A stretch of DNA of 6,099 nucleotides from NCBI GenBank assembly GCA_910579515.1, contig CAJTUV010000061.1, forward strand, positions 1 to 6,099, given 5' to 3'. The stretch comes from an uncultured Hungatella sp. (GTDB lineage Bacteria; Bacillota; Clostridia; Lachnospirales; Lachnospiraceae). Shown in pieces: positions 1-4,825 of the stretch (position 1 is the stretch's first letter; each line of letters opens with the position of its first letter). The position numbers and the translations under genes were made by a program. A model generated the notes under the pieces. It was not told where the DNA came from, ran no database searches, and saw only the letters and a list, made by a program, of their open reading frames with translations.

Positions 1-1
1 G

Positions 2-112
2 CCTATTACAAGGCTTAGAGGTACGTTTTCGATTACTGATGTGTCAAACACCCGTGTATGTGAACTAATTGGTTTGTATAACATGGCGATACTCGCATTT
101 TCCTCTACATAA
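2..112 (+). CDS. Partial hypothetical protein, C-terminal end only
   Basis: An open frame runs in from the left edge and stops at TAA 110-112, leaving about 36 residues that begin PITRLRGTFSITD and end ILAFSST. It has a plausible protein-like composition (a beta-type stretch RLRGTFSI, then an amphipathic helix-like stretch around TRVCELIGLYNMAIL). I do not recognise the family. Other frames here are broken by stops within about 70 bases, so this is the best candidate for the tail of an upstream gene. A short A/T-flanked hairpin follows at 127-144 and could end its transcript. Too little is visible to assign a role, and it could be chance. Confidence 0.3.
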   Translation, partial: PITRLRGTFSITDVSNTRVCELIGLYNMAILAFSST

Positions 113-126
113 TTTAAAACAGTTGC

Positions 127-144
127 AAAAGGGATCCTTTTTTT
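127..144 (+). terminator. Weak intrinsic terminator after the left-edge frame
   Basis: AAAAGG (127-132) and CCTTTT (136-141) form a 6-bp stem around a GAT loop, and T residues continue to 144. The stem is short and mostly A-T, so it would be weak. The A-tract on the other side means it could also act in the reverse direction. It lies 15 bp after the TAA of the partial frame, which suits a gene end. Confidence 0.3.
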
Positions 145-150
145 GTAGAA

Positions 151-156
151 TATAAT
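151..156 (+). promoter_or_regulatory. Candidate -10 element for the 208-2360 gene run
   Basis: A perfect TATAAT lies 52 bp before the ATG at 208, the right position for a promoter of the first cargo gene. No good -35 sits 16-18 bp upstream. The nearest match, TTGCAA at 123-128, would give a 22-bp spacer, which is too long. The surroundings are very AT-rich, so a chance match is possible. It is listed because no other promoter is evident for the four genes that follow. Confidence 0.35.
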
Positions 157-207
157 ATAGAGAGTACTATGAGCTGGTAGTAAGAAATGCAAATGAAGGG
201 AACTATC

Positions 208-651
208 ATGAATAATTTTTTATATGCTATGACAGAATCCTTTGGAAGAATGCAAGAGAAAATCCATATGGTTTTAGAAAAGCCAACTTGTACAGAAAAA
301 GATAAAAATGAATTGTTCCTGCATGTAGGAAACTGTGTGCATAGTATACTGGATTACGCTGAAAGAGTAAAAGTAGATGAAGAAGAAAAGAGGCTGTTAT
401 CAGCTTTTAGATATATAAATAATAGTTTGAAACATTCTGAAAAAGTTGTAGAAATAACAGAACAGCAAGGAGGGTTTTCATTTCCCACTTCTTTTCCTCT
501 GACAATTCCCAGAAGAGAAGTAGTGTGGTCTGTTGTTGATAATGGATATATAGAAAATCAGAGGAGAAATTATAAAAAATTTCTTGCAGGAAAGAATGTA
601 ATTGAAACATGTGAGGAAATAATAAAAATTCTTGAGAAATACCATTTTTGA
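208..651 (+). CDS. Small helical protein of unknown function, HEPN-like motif
   Basis: This 147-residue protein is not recognised with certainty. The start at 208 is preferred over the in-frame ATG at 187 because GAAGGG-type bases (195-200) sit 7 nt before 208, while 187 has no clear ribosome binding site. The sequence is soluble, charged and largely helical, with no signal peptide or membrane segment. The most distinctive part is RYINNSLKH at about residues 88-96, followed by a Pro-rich beta-like segment (FPTSFPLTIPRREVVW) and a last long helix. An N-N-x-L-K-H motif inside a helix recalls several HEPN-fold families, where N/R-x4-6-H forms an RNase or nucleotide-binding site. The usual R-x4-6-H spacing is not met (R-x7-H here), so this is only a structural guess. 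It lies 53 nt before an FRG-domain gene on the same strand and is probably its operon partner. AT-rich composition matches the rest of the cargo. Confidence 0.75.
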   Translation: MNNFLYAMTESFGRMQEKIHMVLEKPTCTEKDKNELFLHVGNCVHSILDYAERVKVDEEEKRLLSAFRYINNSLKHSEKVVEITEQQGGFSFPTSFPLTIPRREVVWSVVDNGYIENQRRNYKKFLAGKNVIETCEEIIKILEKYHF

Positions 652-704
652 GCGTTGAATTTTTTGCTACTGTCTAAATATAGGATATAATTGGGGATTG
701 CTGT

Positions 705-1610
705 ATGATAAAAGAAATTGAGACGATTGAGGAATTTATAAAAGAATCATTTGAATTGCGAGAGGAAGCAGAATGTTATAATAAAGGATGGGAATCAACT
801 CATCATCAAGCATTGGCTTTTAGAGGACAATCGAGCAAAGCATATGAGTTGCTTCCAGCTATTGGAAGGGGAAGGAAGTTTTCGTGTGATATTTCTATTT
901 TAAATCAAGAGCGCAATCTAATAGAAATGGCGAAATATAAACTACCACATATTTTTAGGTCGGATTTACTTCCAATTGATTTATTGTCATTATTACAGCA
1001 TTATGGGATACCTACAAGGTTATTGGATGTTACATCGAATCCGCTAGTTGCATTATATTTTGCTTCTTTTGATGATAGTATAGATGGAGAAGTGTTTGCT
1101 TTTGAATATAACGATAGTGATAAGACGAATTATCCAGTTATCAATGCAATAGCGGAAACATACAAATTTGCATTTGGAACGACCAGTCCGCTCTCATTAT
1201 TTTTTAGAACAGTTATTAATCAACCTTATTTTAATGAGCAAAGGGGACAATTAGTTGATGAAACTGATGAACAAGGGGGAGGATGGATAAAAGAGTGTTG
1301 TGAAAAATTGATTTTTGTAAATGCAATAGAGCAGATCGAGAGACAGAAATTACAGCAAGGGTCTTACATACTTTTCCCGAATGAGATAGATGAATATGGG
1401 GATAATGATTTTTGCTTTCACAAGATAATAAAACCCATTGATAAGAATAACGAACAGATTAAAAAAGTATTAGTTATTAAGAAGGAAGGAAAATGTGAAA
1501 TTCGTAAAAAACTGAACTTTTTAGGAATTTCAGAAGCAACTCTGTTTGCTGATAATATTGATATTATTTGCAAAAATATAGTAGATCAATGTAAGCAAAT
1601 AAGAATTTAA
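705..1610 (+). CDS. FRG-domain protein, candidate defence effector
   Basis: The 301-residue protein carries the hallmarks of the FRG domain. F39-R40-G41-Q42 begins the domain, followed by the segment YELLPAIGR (47-55) and then an acidic residue in a helix (E69). The strongest signature is QHYGIPTRLLDVT at 98-110, followed by NPLVALYFA at 112-120. The C-terminal part KKLNFLGISEATLFAD is also typical of the family's end, so the protein looks full length. No membrane or secretion signal is seen. The biochemical activity of FRG domains is not known to me with certainty; they are frequent in phage-defence neighbourhoods, usually in cytosolic proteins. GGGGA at 693-697 is an acceptable ribosome binding site 7 nt before the ATG. 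The gene sits between a small helical protein and an MNT-HEPN pair, 34 nt before the latter's start, so co-transcription is likely. The domain call is firm; the defence role is inferred from context. Confidence 0.9.
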   Translation: MIKEIETIEEFIKESFELREEAECYNKGWESTHHQALAFRGQSSKAYELLPAIGRGRKFSCDISILNQERNLIEMAKYKLPHIFRSDLLPIDLLSLLQHYGIPTRLLDVTSNPLVALYFASFDDSIDGEVFAFEYNDSDKTNYPVINAIAETYKFAFGTTSPLSLFFRTVINQPYFNEQRGQLVDETDEQGGGWIKECCEKLIFVNAIEQIERQKLQQGSYILFPNEIDEYGDNDFCFHKIIKPIDKNNEQIKKVLVIKKEGKCEIRKKLNFLGISEATLFADNIDIICKNIVDQCKQIRI

Positions 1611-1644
1611 AGGTGTATAGCAAATCATGATCGGAGGCCTTGGT

Positions 1645-1974
1645 ATGGAAAATTTACAAGAAGTATTTGAGAAGATGATTCCAGGTTTTCAGACAATTTT
1701 TGGTAATGTACTGGAGAGAATTATTTTATATGGTTCCGTTGCAAGAGGAACACAGACGGTGGAATCGGATGTTGATATAGCGGTAATTGTCAGGAAATAT
1801 ACGGAAGATATGCATGACAAAATGATTGATCTTACGGTTGATCTGGAATTAGAATATAACAAGGTATTGTCGGTTTTGCTCATTGATTATGATAATTTCA
1901 GAGAGTGGGAGGACGTGCTTCCATTTTATAAAAATATGAAAAAGGATGGTATTATGTTATGGAGCGCCGCATAG
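1645..1974 (+). CDS. MNT-type nucleotidyltransferase, antitoxin candidate
   Basis: The 109-residue protein is a minimal nucleotidyltransferase of the DNA polymerase beta superfamily. The motif G30-S31-x10-D42-x-D44 (within GSVARGTQTVESDVD) is the metal- and nucleotide-binding signature shared with MntA antitoxins, which transfer AMP to a HEPN toxin. The start at 1645 is chosen because GGAGG at 1633-1637 sits 7 nt upstream. That same GGAGG lies inside the alternative frame beginning at 1627, which has no site of its own. A third catalytic carboxylate is not obvious: D66, E68, E70 and D81 are nearby, but the usual strand position appears to read LSVLL. Activity should therefore not be assumed. 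The 3' end overlaps the HEPN gene by 16 nt, typical of translationally coupled toxin-antitoxin genes. The family call is strong; the antitoxin role is inferred from the partner. Confidence 0.9.
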   Translation: MENLQEVFEKMIPGFQTIFGNVLERIILYGSVARGTQTVESDVDIAVIVRKYTEDMHDKMIDLTVDLELEYNKVLSVLLIDYDNFREWEDVLPFYKNMKKDGIMLWSAA

Positions 1975-2360
1975 TAGACTTATCGAAATATCGCTTTGGC
2001 TGCTGCCATGAGGCGTTAGAGGACGCAAAGATTATGTATGAAGCTGGCAGGTATAAAAATGCTCTTAATCGTGCATATTATTCTATTTTTCATGGAATGC
2101 GTGCGGTAAATGCCTTAGACGGGTTTGACAGCAGTAAGCATAGTGGAGTAATTGCACATTTTAATCAGAATTATGTAAAAGAAGGGATTTTCCCAAAAGA
2201 AACATCGAAGATAATCCGGCTGGCTTCTGAGAAAAGAGAGAGTGCGGATTATCTTGATTTTTATGTTGCCTCAAAGGATGAGGCTGAGGCGCAAATAGAA
2301 AGGGCAGAGACTTTTAGTAAGTGGATTGGGGATTATTTAAAAACAAAGCATGTCTTATAA
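1959..2360 (+). CDS. HEPN-domain protein (UPF0332-like), toxin candidate
   Basis: The 133-residue all-helical protein matches the HEPN family of PF05168 type. An N-terminal helix (EALEDAKIMYEAGRY, 18-32) leads to N37-R38-A-Y40-Y41-S-I-F-H45, an R-x6-H version of the HEPN active-site motif. K60-H61-S-G follows, then the conserved C-terminal segment KRESADY (92-98, R93, D97, Y98). In related MNT-HEPN systems the HEPN partner is an RNase toxin silenced when the MNT protein adenylylates a tyrosine. Candidate acceptor tyrosines here are Y40, Y41 and Y98, but nothing in the sequence decides this. ATG 1959 lies inside the last codons of the MNT gene. Purine-rich GGATGG at 1944-1949 is a weak ribosome binding site 9 nt upstream, so translation probably depends on coupling. 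A terminator follows 4 nt after the stop. It could instead be a non-toxic HEPN accessory subunit. Confidence 0.9.
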   Translation: MERRIVDLSKYRFGCCHEALEDAKIMYEAGRYKNALNRAYYSIFHGMRAVNALDGFDSSKHSGVIAHFNQNYVKEGIFPKETSKIIRLASEKRESADYLDFYVASKDEAEAQIERAETFSKWIGDYLKTKHVL

Positions 2361-2364
2361 TGAT

Positions 2365-2394
2365 AAAGAGTCGGTTAGAGATAGCCGGCTTTTT
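2365..2394 (+). terminator. Rho-independent terminator after the HEPN gene
   Basis: AAAGAGTCGGTTA pairs with TAGCCGGCTTTTT around a GAGA tetraloop (2378-2381). The core stem AGTCGGTTA/TAGCCGGCT is 9 bp with two G-U pairs, and the flanking A and T tracts lengthen it. The T run at 2390-2394 gives the release signal. It ends the transcript that carries the FRG, MNT and HEPN genes and separates it from the membrane-protein gene. Confidence 0.8.
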
Positions 2395-2434
2395 GATTTA
2401 TCAGAGGAATATAGATAATATTTTTTTGTGGATA

Positions 2435-2463
2435 TTGACATGGAAGATAGTGTGTGATATGTT
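2435..2463 (+). promoter_or_regulatory. Promoter of the membrane-protein gene
   Basis: A perfect -35 TTGACA (2435-2440) is followed after exactly 17 bp by TATGTT (2458-2463), preceded by TG at 2455-2456, giving an extended -10 (TGaTATGTT). The predicted start near 2470 leaves a leader of about 30 nt that includes the GGAGGA ribosome binding site. Coming right after a terminator, it supports an independent transcription unit for the gene at 2499. Confidence 0.7.
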
Positions 2464-2498
2464 AAATATAGAACGTATGTTTGCGATGGAGGATCGAA

Positions 2499-3377
2499 AT
2501 GAAAAAGAAGTTATCAAAAAATTGGTTTCTGGCTATAATTTTTGCTCCTTTTTTTCTTATGATTTGTTTTCATATAGGGTTGGCACTAGGAGCGTATTCT
2601 GGTATTAATTTTAATGCTGATGATATTTCAACGAAAGACTGGTTTATGTTTGCGGGTAGCTATTTAGGCGGAGTAATGACATTGATTGGTGTAACAATTA
2701 CAATTCGGCAGGAGAGAAGGAATCAGCGTTATGAGGATAGTTTAAGTAATATAGAACGGGAAAGAGAGCATTTGGGGGCAGCTATAAGTGGAATAAATAC
2801 AATTATTCCCAAAACTATATATCAGAGATATATCAATCTTCCTGTTAAACCAGAGGAACGTAATTCATCGGATATAGCATTGATCATACAGTCAATTGAT
2901 CAGGAACGGGAGGTTATTAACAAAATAAGGATGGAAGCAATATTTTTTACAGATATTTATGATTCGGCTTCATGCAAAATATGTAACAATGTCTGTAGTT
3001 TGAAAGAGATTCGTTTGGAATTTCAAAAAATATATGATGAAATCACTCTGCAATTATTTGATATATATATGAAAATAGAGAAATATATTACGGTAAATGA
3101 GAGCAGTATAGTAAATAAAAGATTGGTAGATAATTTTCGCCAAATGAATAAGATTTTACTAGAAGAAGGAAAATCTCCTATATATGATGAATTAACAATT
3201 AAAGAGTATGAGAGTAGGATTGTTGATGTACAACCCATGCAGGGGGAGATTCTACAAATATTAAAACAGATTTGTGATCTAAATCAAAGGGAGATTGTAC
3301 AATTAACTGGTCTGGCAAAAGGTTACATTGCAGTAAAAAGGCAGAATGCAGAGAAAACTTGTTATTCCAAGACATGA
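2499..3377 (+). CDS. Two-helix membrane protein with cytoplasmic tail, possible abortive-infection type
   Basis: The protein has 292 residues. The ATG at 2499 is chosen because GGAGGA (2488-2493) lies 5 nt upstream; the TTG at 2481 in the same frame has no such site. A Lys-rich start (MKKKLSK) precedes a membrane helix at about residues 9-33 (WFLAIIFAPFFLMICF onward). A short polar loop with acidic residues (37-47) leads to a second helix at about 48-69 (WFMFAGSYLGGVMTLIG onward). R70-Q-E-R-R then starts a charged, coiled-coil-like stretch (70-98). By the positive-inside rule both ends face the cytoplasm and the loop faces out. The remaining 190 residues are soluble and unrecognised, with a Cys cluster C159-x2-C162-x3-C166. 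The layout (aromatic-GS-x-x-GG helix followed by a Gln/Arg-rich coil) resembles proteins annotated as putative phage abortive-infection proteins, but I cannot confirm the family. It could act as a membrane-tethered sensor or effector. Confidence 0.8.
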   Translation: MKKKLSKNWFLAIIFAPFFLMICFHIGLALGAYSGINFNADDISTKDWFMFAGSYLGGVMTLIGVTITIRQERRNQRYEDSLSNIEREREHLGAAISGINTIIPKTIYQRYINLPVKPEERNSSDIALIIQSIDQEREVINKIRMEAIFFTDIYDSASCKICNNVCSLKEIRLEFQKIYDEITLQLFDIYMKIEKYITVNESSIVNKRLVDNFRQMNKILLEEGKSPIYDELTIKEYESRIVDVQPMQGEILQILKQICDLNQREIVQLTGLAKGYIAVKRQNAEKTCYSKT

Positions 3378-3391
3378 AAAAATAGCTATAA

Positions 3392-3407
3392 ACACTATAT
3401 ATAGAAA
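3392..3407 (+). promoter_or_regulatory. Degenerate NrdR-like box (upstream copy)
   Basis: The 16-mer ACACTATATATAGAAA matches the published NrdR-box consensus (acaCwAtATaTwGtgt) at 13 of 16 positions, losing only the last three. It lies 30 bp centre to centre upstream of the perfect box, about three helical turns. NrdR sites are known to occur as such spaced pairs. Twelve bases of it (3391-3402) are the exact reverse complement of 3427-3438. Confidence 0.55.
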
Positions 3408-3414
3408 ATTAAAA

Positions 3415-3443
3415 TTGACAAACACAATATATAGTGTTACAAT
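3415..3443 (+). promoter_or_regulatory. Consensus sigma-A promoter driving the leader and DUF5688 operon
   Basis: TTGACA (3415-3420), a 17-bp spacer and TACAAT (3438-3443) give eleven of twelve consensus bases at ideal spacing, the strongest promoter in the window. The predicted start near 3450 precedes a leader of about 170 nt that ends in a terminator before the DUF5688 gene. The spacer is filled almost exactly by the NrdR-like palindrome at 3422-3437, so a bound repressor would block polymerase. It begins 37 bp after the stop codon of the membrane-protein gene. Confidence 0.85.
3422..3437 (+). promoter_or_regulatory. NrdR box, exact consensus match, inside the promoter
   Basis: ACACAATATATAGTGT fits the NrdR consensus acaCwAtATaTwGtgt at all 16 positions, and the symmetry continues by one more base pair on each side (3421-3438). 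NrdR is the (d)ATP-sensing zinc-finger/ATP-cone repressor that normally controls ribonucleotide reductase genes. The site lies wholly between the -35 and -10 elements, a typical repressor position. No reductase gene is present in the window. An unrelated repressor with a similar AT-rich palindromic site is the alternative. Confidence 0.7.
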
Positions 3444-3449
3444 GAACAT

Positions 3450-3621
3450 GACATTGATTTCTGTGTGTTCACAAGAACCACACCAAATGCTTTTGTTCCG
3501 GCAAAACGCCGGAAGTCAAAATTTCAGGCGAAAAGCCTACATATGTGCAAACCAGGCAGAAAGTCTGCCTGTTAAGTAAGGTATCAGAAATTTTTATGAG
3601 TTTCTGGTGCCTTATTTTTTT
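3450..3621 (+). ncRNA. Structured leader RNA or small RNA upstream of DUF5688
   Basis: From the predicted start near 3450 the transcript would fold into successive hairpins. H1 (3463-3483) has 8 bp, one bulged C and loop ACAA. H2 (3496-3514) is TTCCGGC/GCCGGAA with loop AAAAC. H3 (3526-3538) is AGGC/GCCT with loop GAAAA. H4 (3553-3571) is CAGGCAGA/TCTGCCTG with loop AAG. Then comes the terminator at 3577-3621. The A-rich loops and perfect GC stems are too regular for random sequence. No annotated riboswitch class is recognised. Because the terminator sits before the operon's first start codon, this is either an attenuated 5' leader or a separate small RNA of about 170 nt with readthrough. The 5' end is predicted only from the promoter. 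Confidence 0.55.
3577..3621 (+). terminator. Strong intrinsic terminator in the leader
   Basis: Bases 3577-3590 (TAAGGTATCAGAAA) pair with 3601-3614 (TTTCTGGTGCCTTA) as a 14-bp stem with two U-G pairs and a 10-base loop. Seven T residues (3615-3621) follow. It lies after the leader hairpins and only 25 nt before the ATG at 3647, so operon expression needs readthrough or antitermination. No clear antiterminator was worked out. AGGCG at 3526-3530 could pair with CGCCT at 3623-3627, but this is speculative. Confidence 0.8.
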
Positions 3622-3646
3622 GCGCCTAAAAGAAAGGGGAGAAGAA

Positions 3647-4594
3647 ATGGAATCAGAGAAATGGTTACAGGAGCTGTTTAACAAGCTCCGGGAACGTTTG
3701 GGAGAGGAGTACCAGGTGACAAAAGTAGATAAGCCGGCGCTGAACTCTGCGGGAAAAGTCCAGATCGGCATTGTGAAAAACGGGGAGCGTACTGGGATTC
3801 TCCTGAATTTGGGGCCAGGAAAGGTACAGCGGCTTAAGACTGGAATCGGCCTTAAGGAAGAGGCTGGTTTCCTTGTGGAAAGATACTTGGAAAAGCGGAG
3901 CGCACTGCGCAGGGAACTGCTGGCTGGCGAATGGTTTGAGAGGATGAAGGAACGGATCGTCTATGCTCTGGAACGAATGGAGGGAAATGAGGAGGCTCTA
4001 AAGCATATTCCCTGGGAGCCATACCTGGATATGGCAATCGTATTTTACCTTGTGGAGACACCGGGTGGGGATACCAATTACCGTGTGATCAGCAATCATG
4101 ACCTGGAAGTGTGGAAGGTAAGCAAGGAGGAGATCTTTCAGATCGCCAAAGAAAATACACCCAGGCTTGGTGTGCCTCTACTCCTGACCCCGGAGGACGC
4201 GGTTGGGGAGAATAAAGAGGGAGAGGAAGAATCCTTAAAAGACATGGAAGGGTATCTGCTGAAACATACCTATAAGGGAGTGTCAGCCTTTGTTCTCACC
4301 AATCAGTATGGGCTTTATGGGGCTTCCGTGATTCTGTATGACGGCCTTTTGGAACGGATTGCCTGGGCATGGAGGGATGATGTCCTTGTGATTCCAAGCA
4401 GTATCAATGAGGTGATGATCCTTCCCGCCTGTGGAAGCACAAAAAGCATACAGCAGTGGAGGGAGATTGTTAAAGAAATGAATCAGGAGGAACCTGAAAA
4501 CGAAATGGCACTGTCAGACAGTGTCTATTTTTATGACCATAAGGAAGGAAAGCTGTGTATTGCAACGGATGACTACAAGATGCTTTTTGATTAG
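3647..4594 (+). CDS. DUF5688 family protein
   Basis: The 315-residue cytosolic protein matches DUF5688 by several blocks: HIPWEPYLDMAIVF (120-133), ISNHDLEVW (148-156), AKENTPRLGVPLLLTPEDA (167-185), FVLTNQYGLYGASVILY (215-231) and VLVIPSSINEVMILP (246-260). The order and spacing are those of the family. The N-terminal 100 residues are more divergent, with KVQIGIVKNGERTGILLNL (37-55) as the counterpart of the usual opening strand region. Function is unknown; in my knowledge the family is concentrated on plasmids and conjugative elements of gut Clostridia. ATG 3647 is chosen because GGGGAG (3636-3641) lies 5 nt upstream and the terminator excludes the longer in-frame version from 3545. GC-rich relative to the cargo. 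It is the first gene after the NrdR-box promoter and likely shares a transcript with the two genes that follow. Confidence 0.88.
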   Translation: MESEKWLQELFNKLRERLGEEYQVTKVDKPALNSAGKVQIGIVKNGERTGILLNLGPGKVQRLKTGIGLKEEAGFLVERYLEKRSALRRELLAGEWFERMKERIVYALERMEGNEEALKHIPWEPYLDMAIVFYLVETPGGDTNYRVISNHDLEVWKVSKEEIFQIAKENTPRLGVPLLLTPEDAVGENKEGEEESLKDMEGYLLKHTYKGVSAFVLTNQYGLYGASVILYDGLLERIAWAWRDDVLVIPSSINEVMILPACGSTKSIQQWREIVKEMNQEEPENEMALSDSVYFYDHKEGKLCIATDDYKMLFD

Positions 4595-4606
4595 AGAGGG
4601 TACTTT

Positions 4607-4635
4607 GGACATATTTCAAATCTTGGGATATGTCC
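4607..4635 (+). promoter_or_regulatory. Intergenic RNA hairpin without T tract
   Basis: GGACATATTTCAA and TTGGGATATGTCC form a 13-bp stem (two G-U pairs) closed by a three-base loop (ATC). The outer 8 bp are perfect. It begins 12 nt after the DUF5688 stop and ends 41 nt before the next start. TTGAAAAACC follows, so there is no termination signal. It more likely shapes mRNA processing or stability between the genes, or partly attenuates transcription. Confidence 0.5.
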
Positions 4636-4676
4636 TTGAAAAACCATATCAAACCAAAGAAAGGAAGGGAAAACGA

Positions 4677-4811
4677 ATGAAGCGGGAAGCAAAATGGGAG
4701 AACCCTGGGAGAGACGGTCTGTCCATACAGGAGATCATGGAAATGTATGAGGATGGTTATGAGTTTGTTGTCCAGGCGGGCCATGTGGTTGCGGTGCTGG
4801 TGGACTTTTAA
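4677..4811 (+). CDS. Small protein of 44 residues, unknown function
   Basis: A short gene (MKREAKWENPGRDGLSIQEI...) with an excellent ribosome binding site, AAGGAAGGGA at 4661-4670, whose GGGA lies 6 nt before the ATG. Its GC-rich codons match the neighbours and it sits in a same-strand row, 14 nt before the next start. The protein has a basic start (KREAKW), an acidic helix (IQEIMEMYEDGYEF, about 18-31) and a hydrophobic end (VVQAGHVVAVLVDF) that reads as two beta strands. The last part is only weakly hydrophobic and short for a membrane helix. I do not recognise a family. Such mini-proteins are common in the accessory operons of conjugative elements. Confidence 0.75.
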   Translation: MKREAKWENPGRDGLSIQEIMEMYEDGYEFVVQAGHVVAVLVDF

Positions 4812-4825
4812 GCGGAGGGCATGGC

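Noticed and set aside
664..691. TTGCTA-16 bp-TATAAT as a promoter for the FRG gene
   Set aside because: The predicted start near 698 would lie after the GGGGA ribosome binding site (693-697), leaving a nearly leaderless mRNA. Probably an AT-rich chance match, with the FRG gene served from upstream.
2321..2608. 95-codon + strand frame overlapping the HEPN end and the membrane-protein start
   Set aside because: It runs through the terminator at 2365-2394 and the promoter at 2435-2463, and its product has no recognisable features.
3346..3579. Open frame of 77 codons spanning the promoter and leader
   Set aside because: It has no ribosome binding site, overlaps the end of the membrane-protein gene and crosses the consensus promoter, NrdR-like boxes and hairpins. 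Its inner ATG at 3448 (43 codons) would be almost leaderless. A leader peptide cannot be fully excluded, but nothing supports it.
3450..3640. Known riboswitch (cobalamin, TPP, c-di-GMP or T-box)
   Set aside because: No T-box TGG motif or specifier loop, no B12 box and no TPP core could be found; the structure is a simple row of hairpins.
3545..3646. Extended N-terminus for the DUF5688 protein
   Set aside because: The extra 34 codons would be encoded by hairpin H4 and the terminator. The ATG at 3647 has its own strong ribosome binding site.
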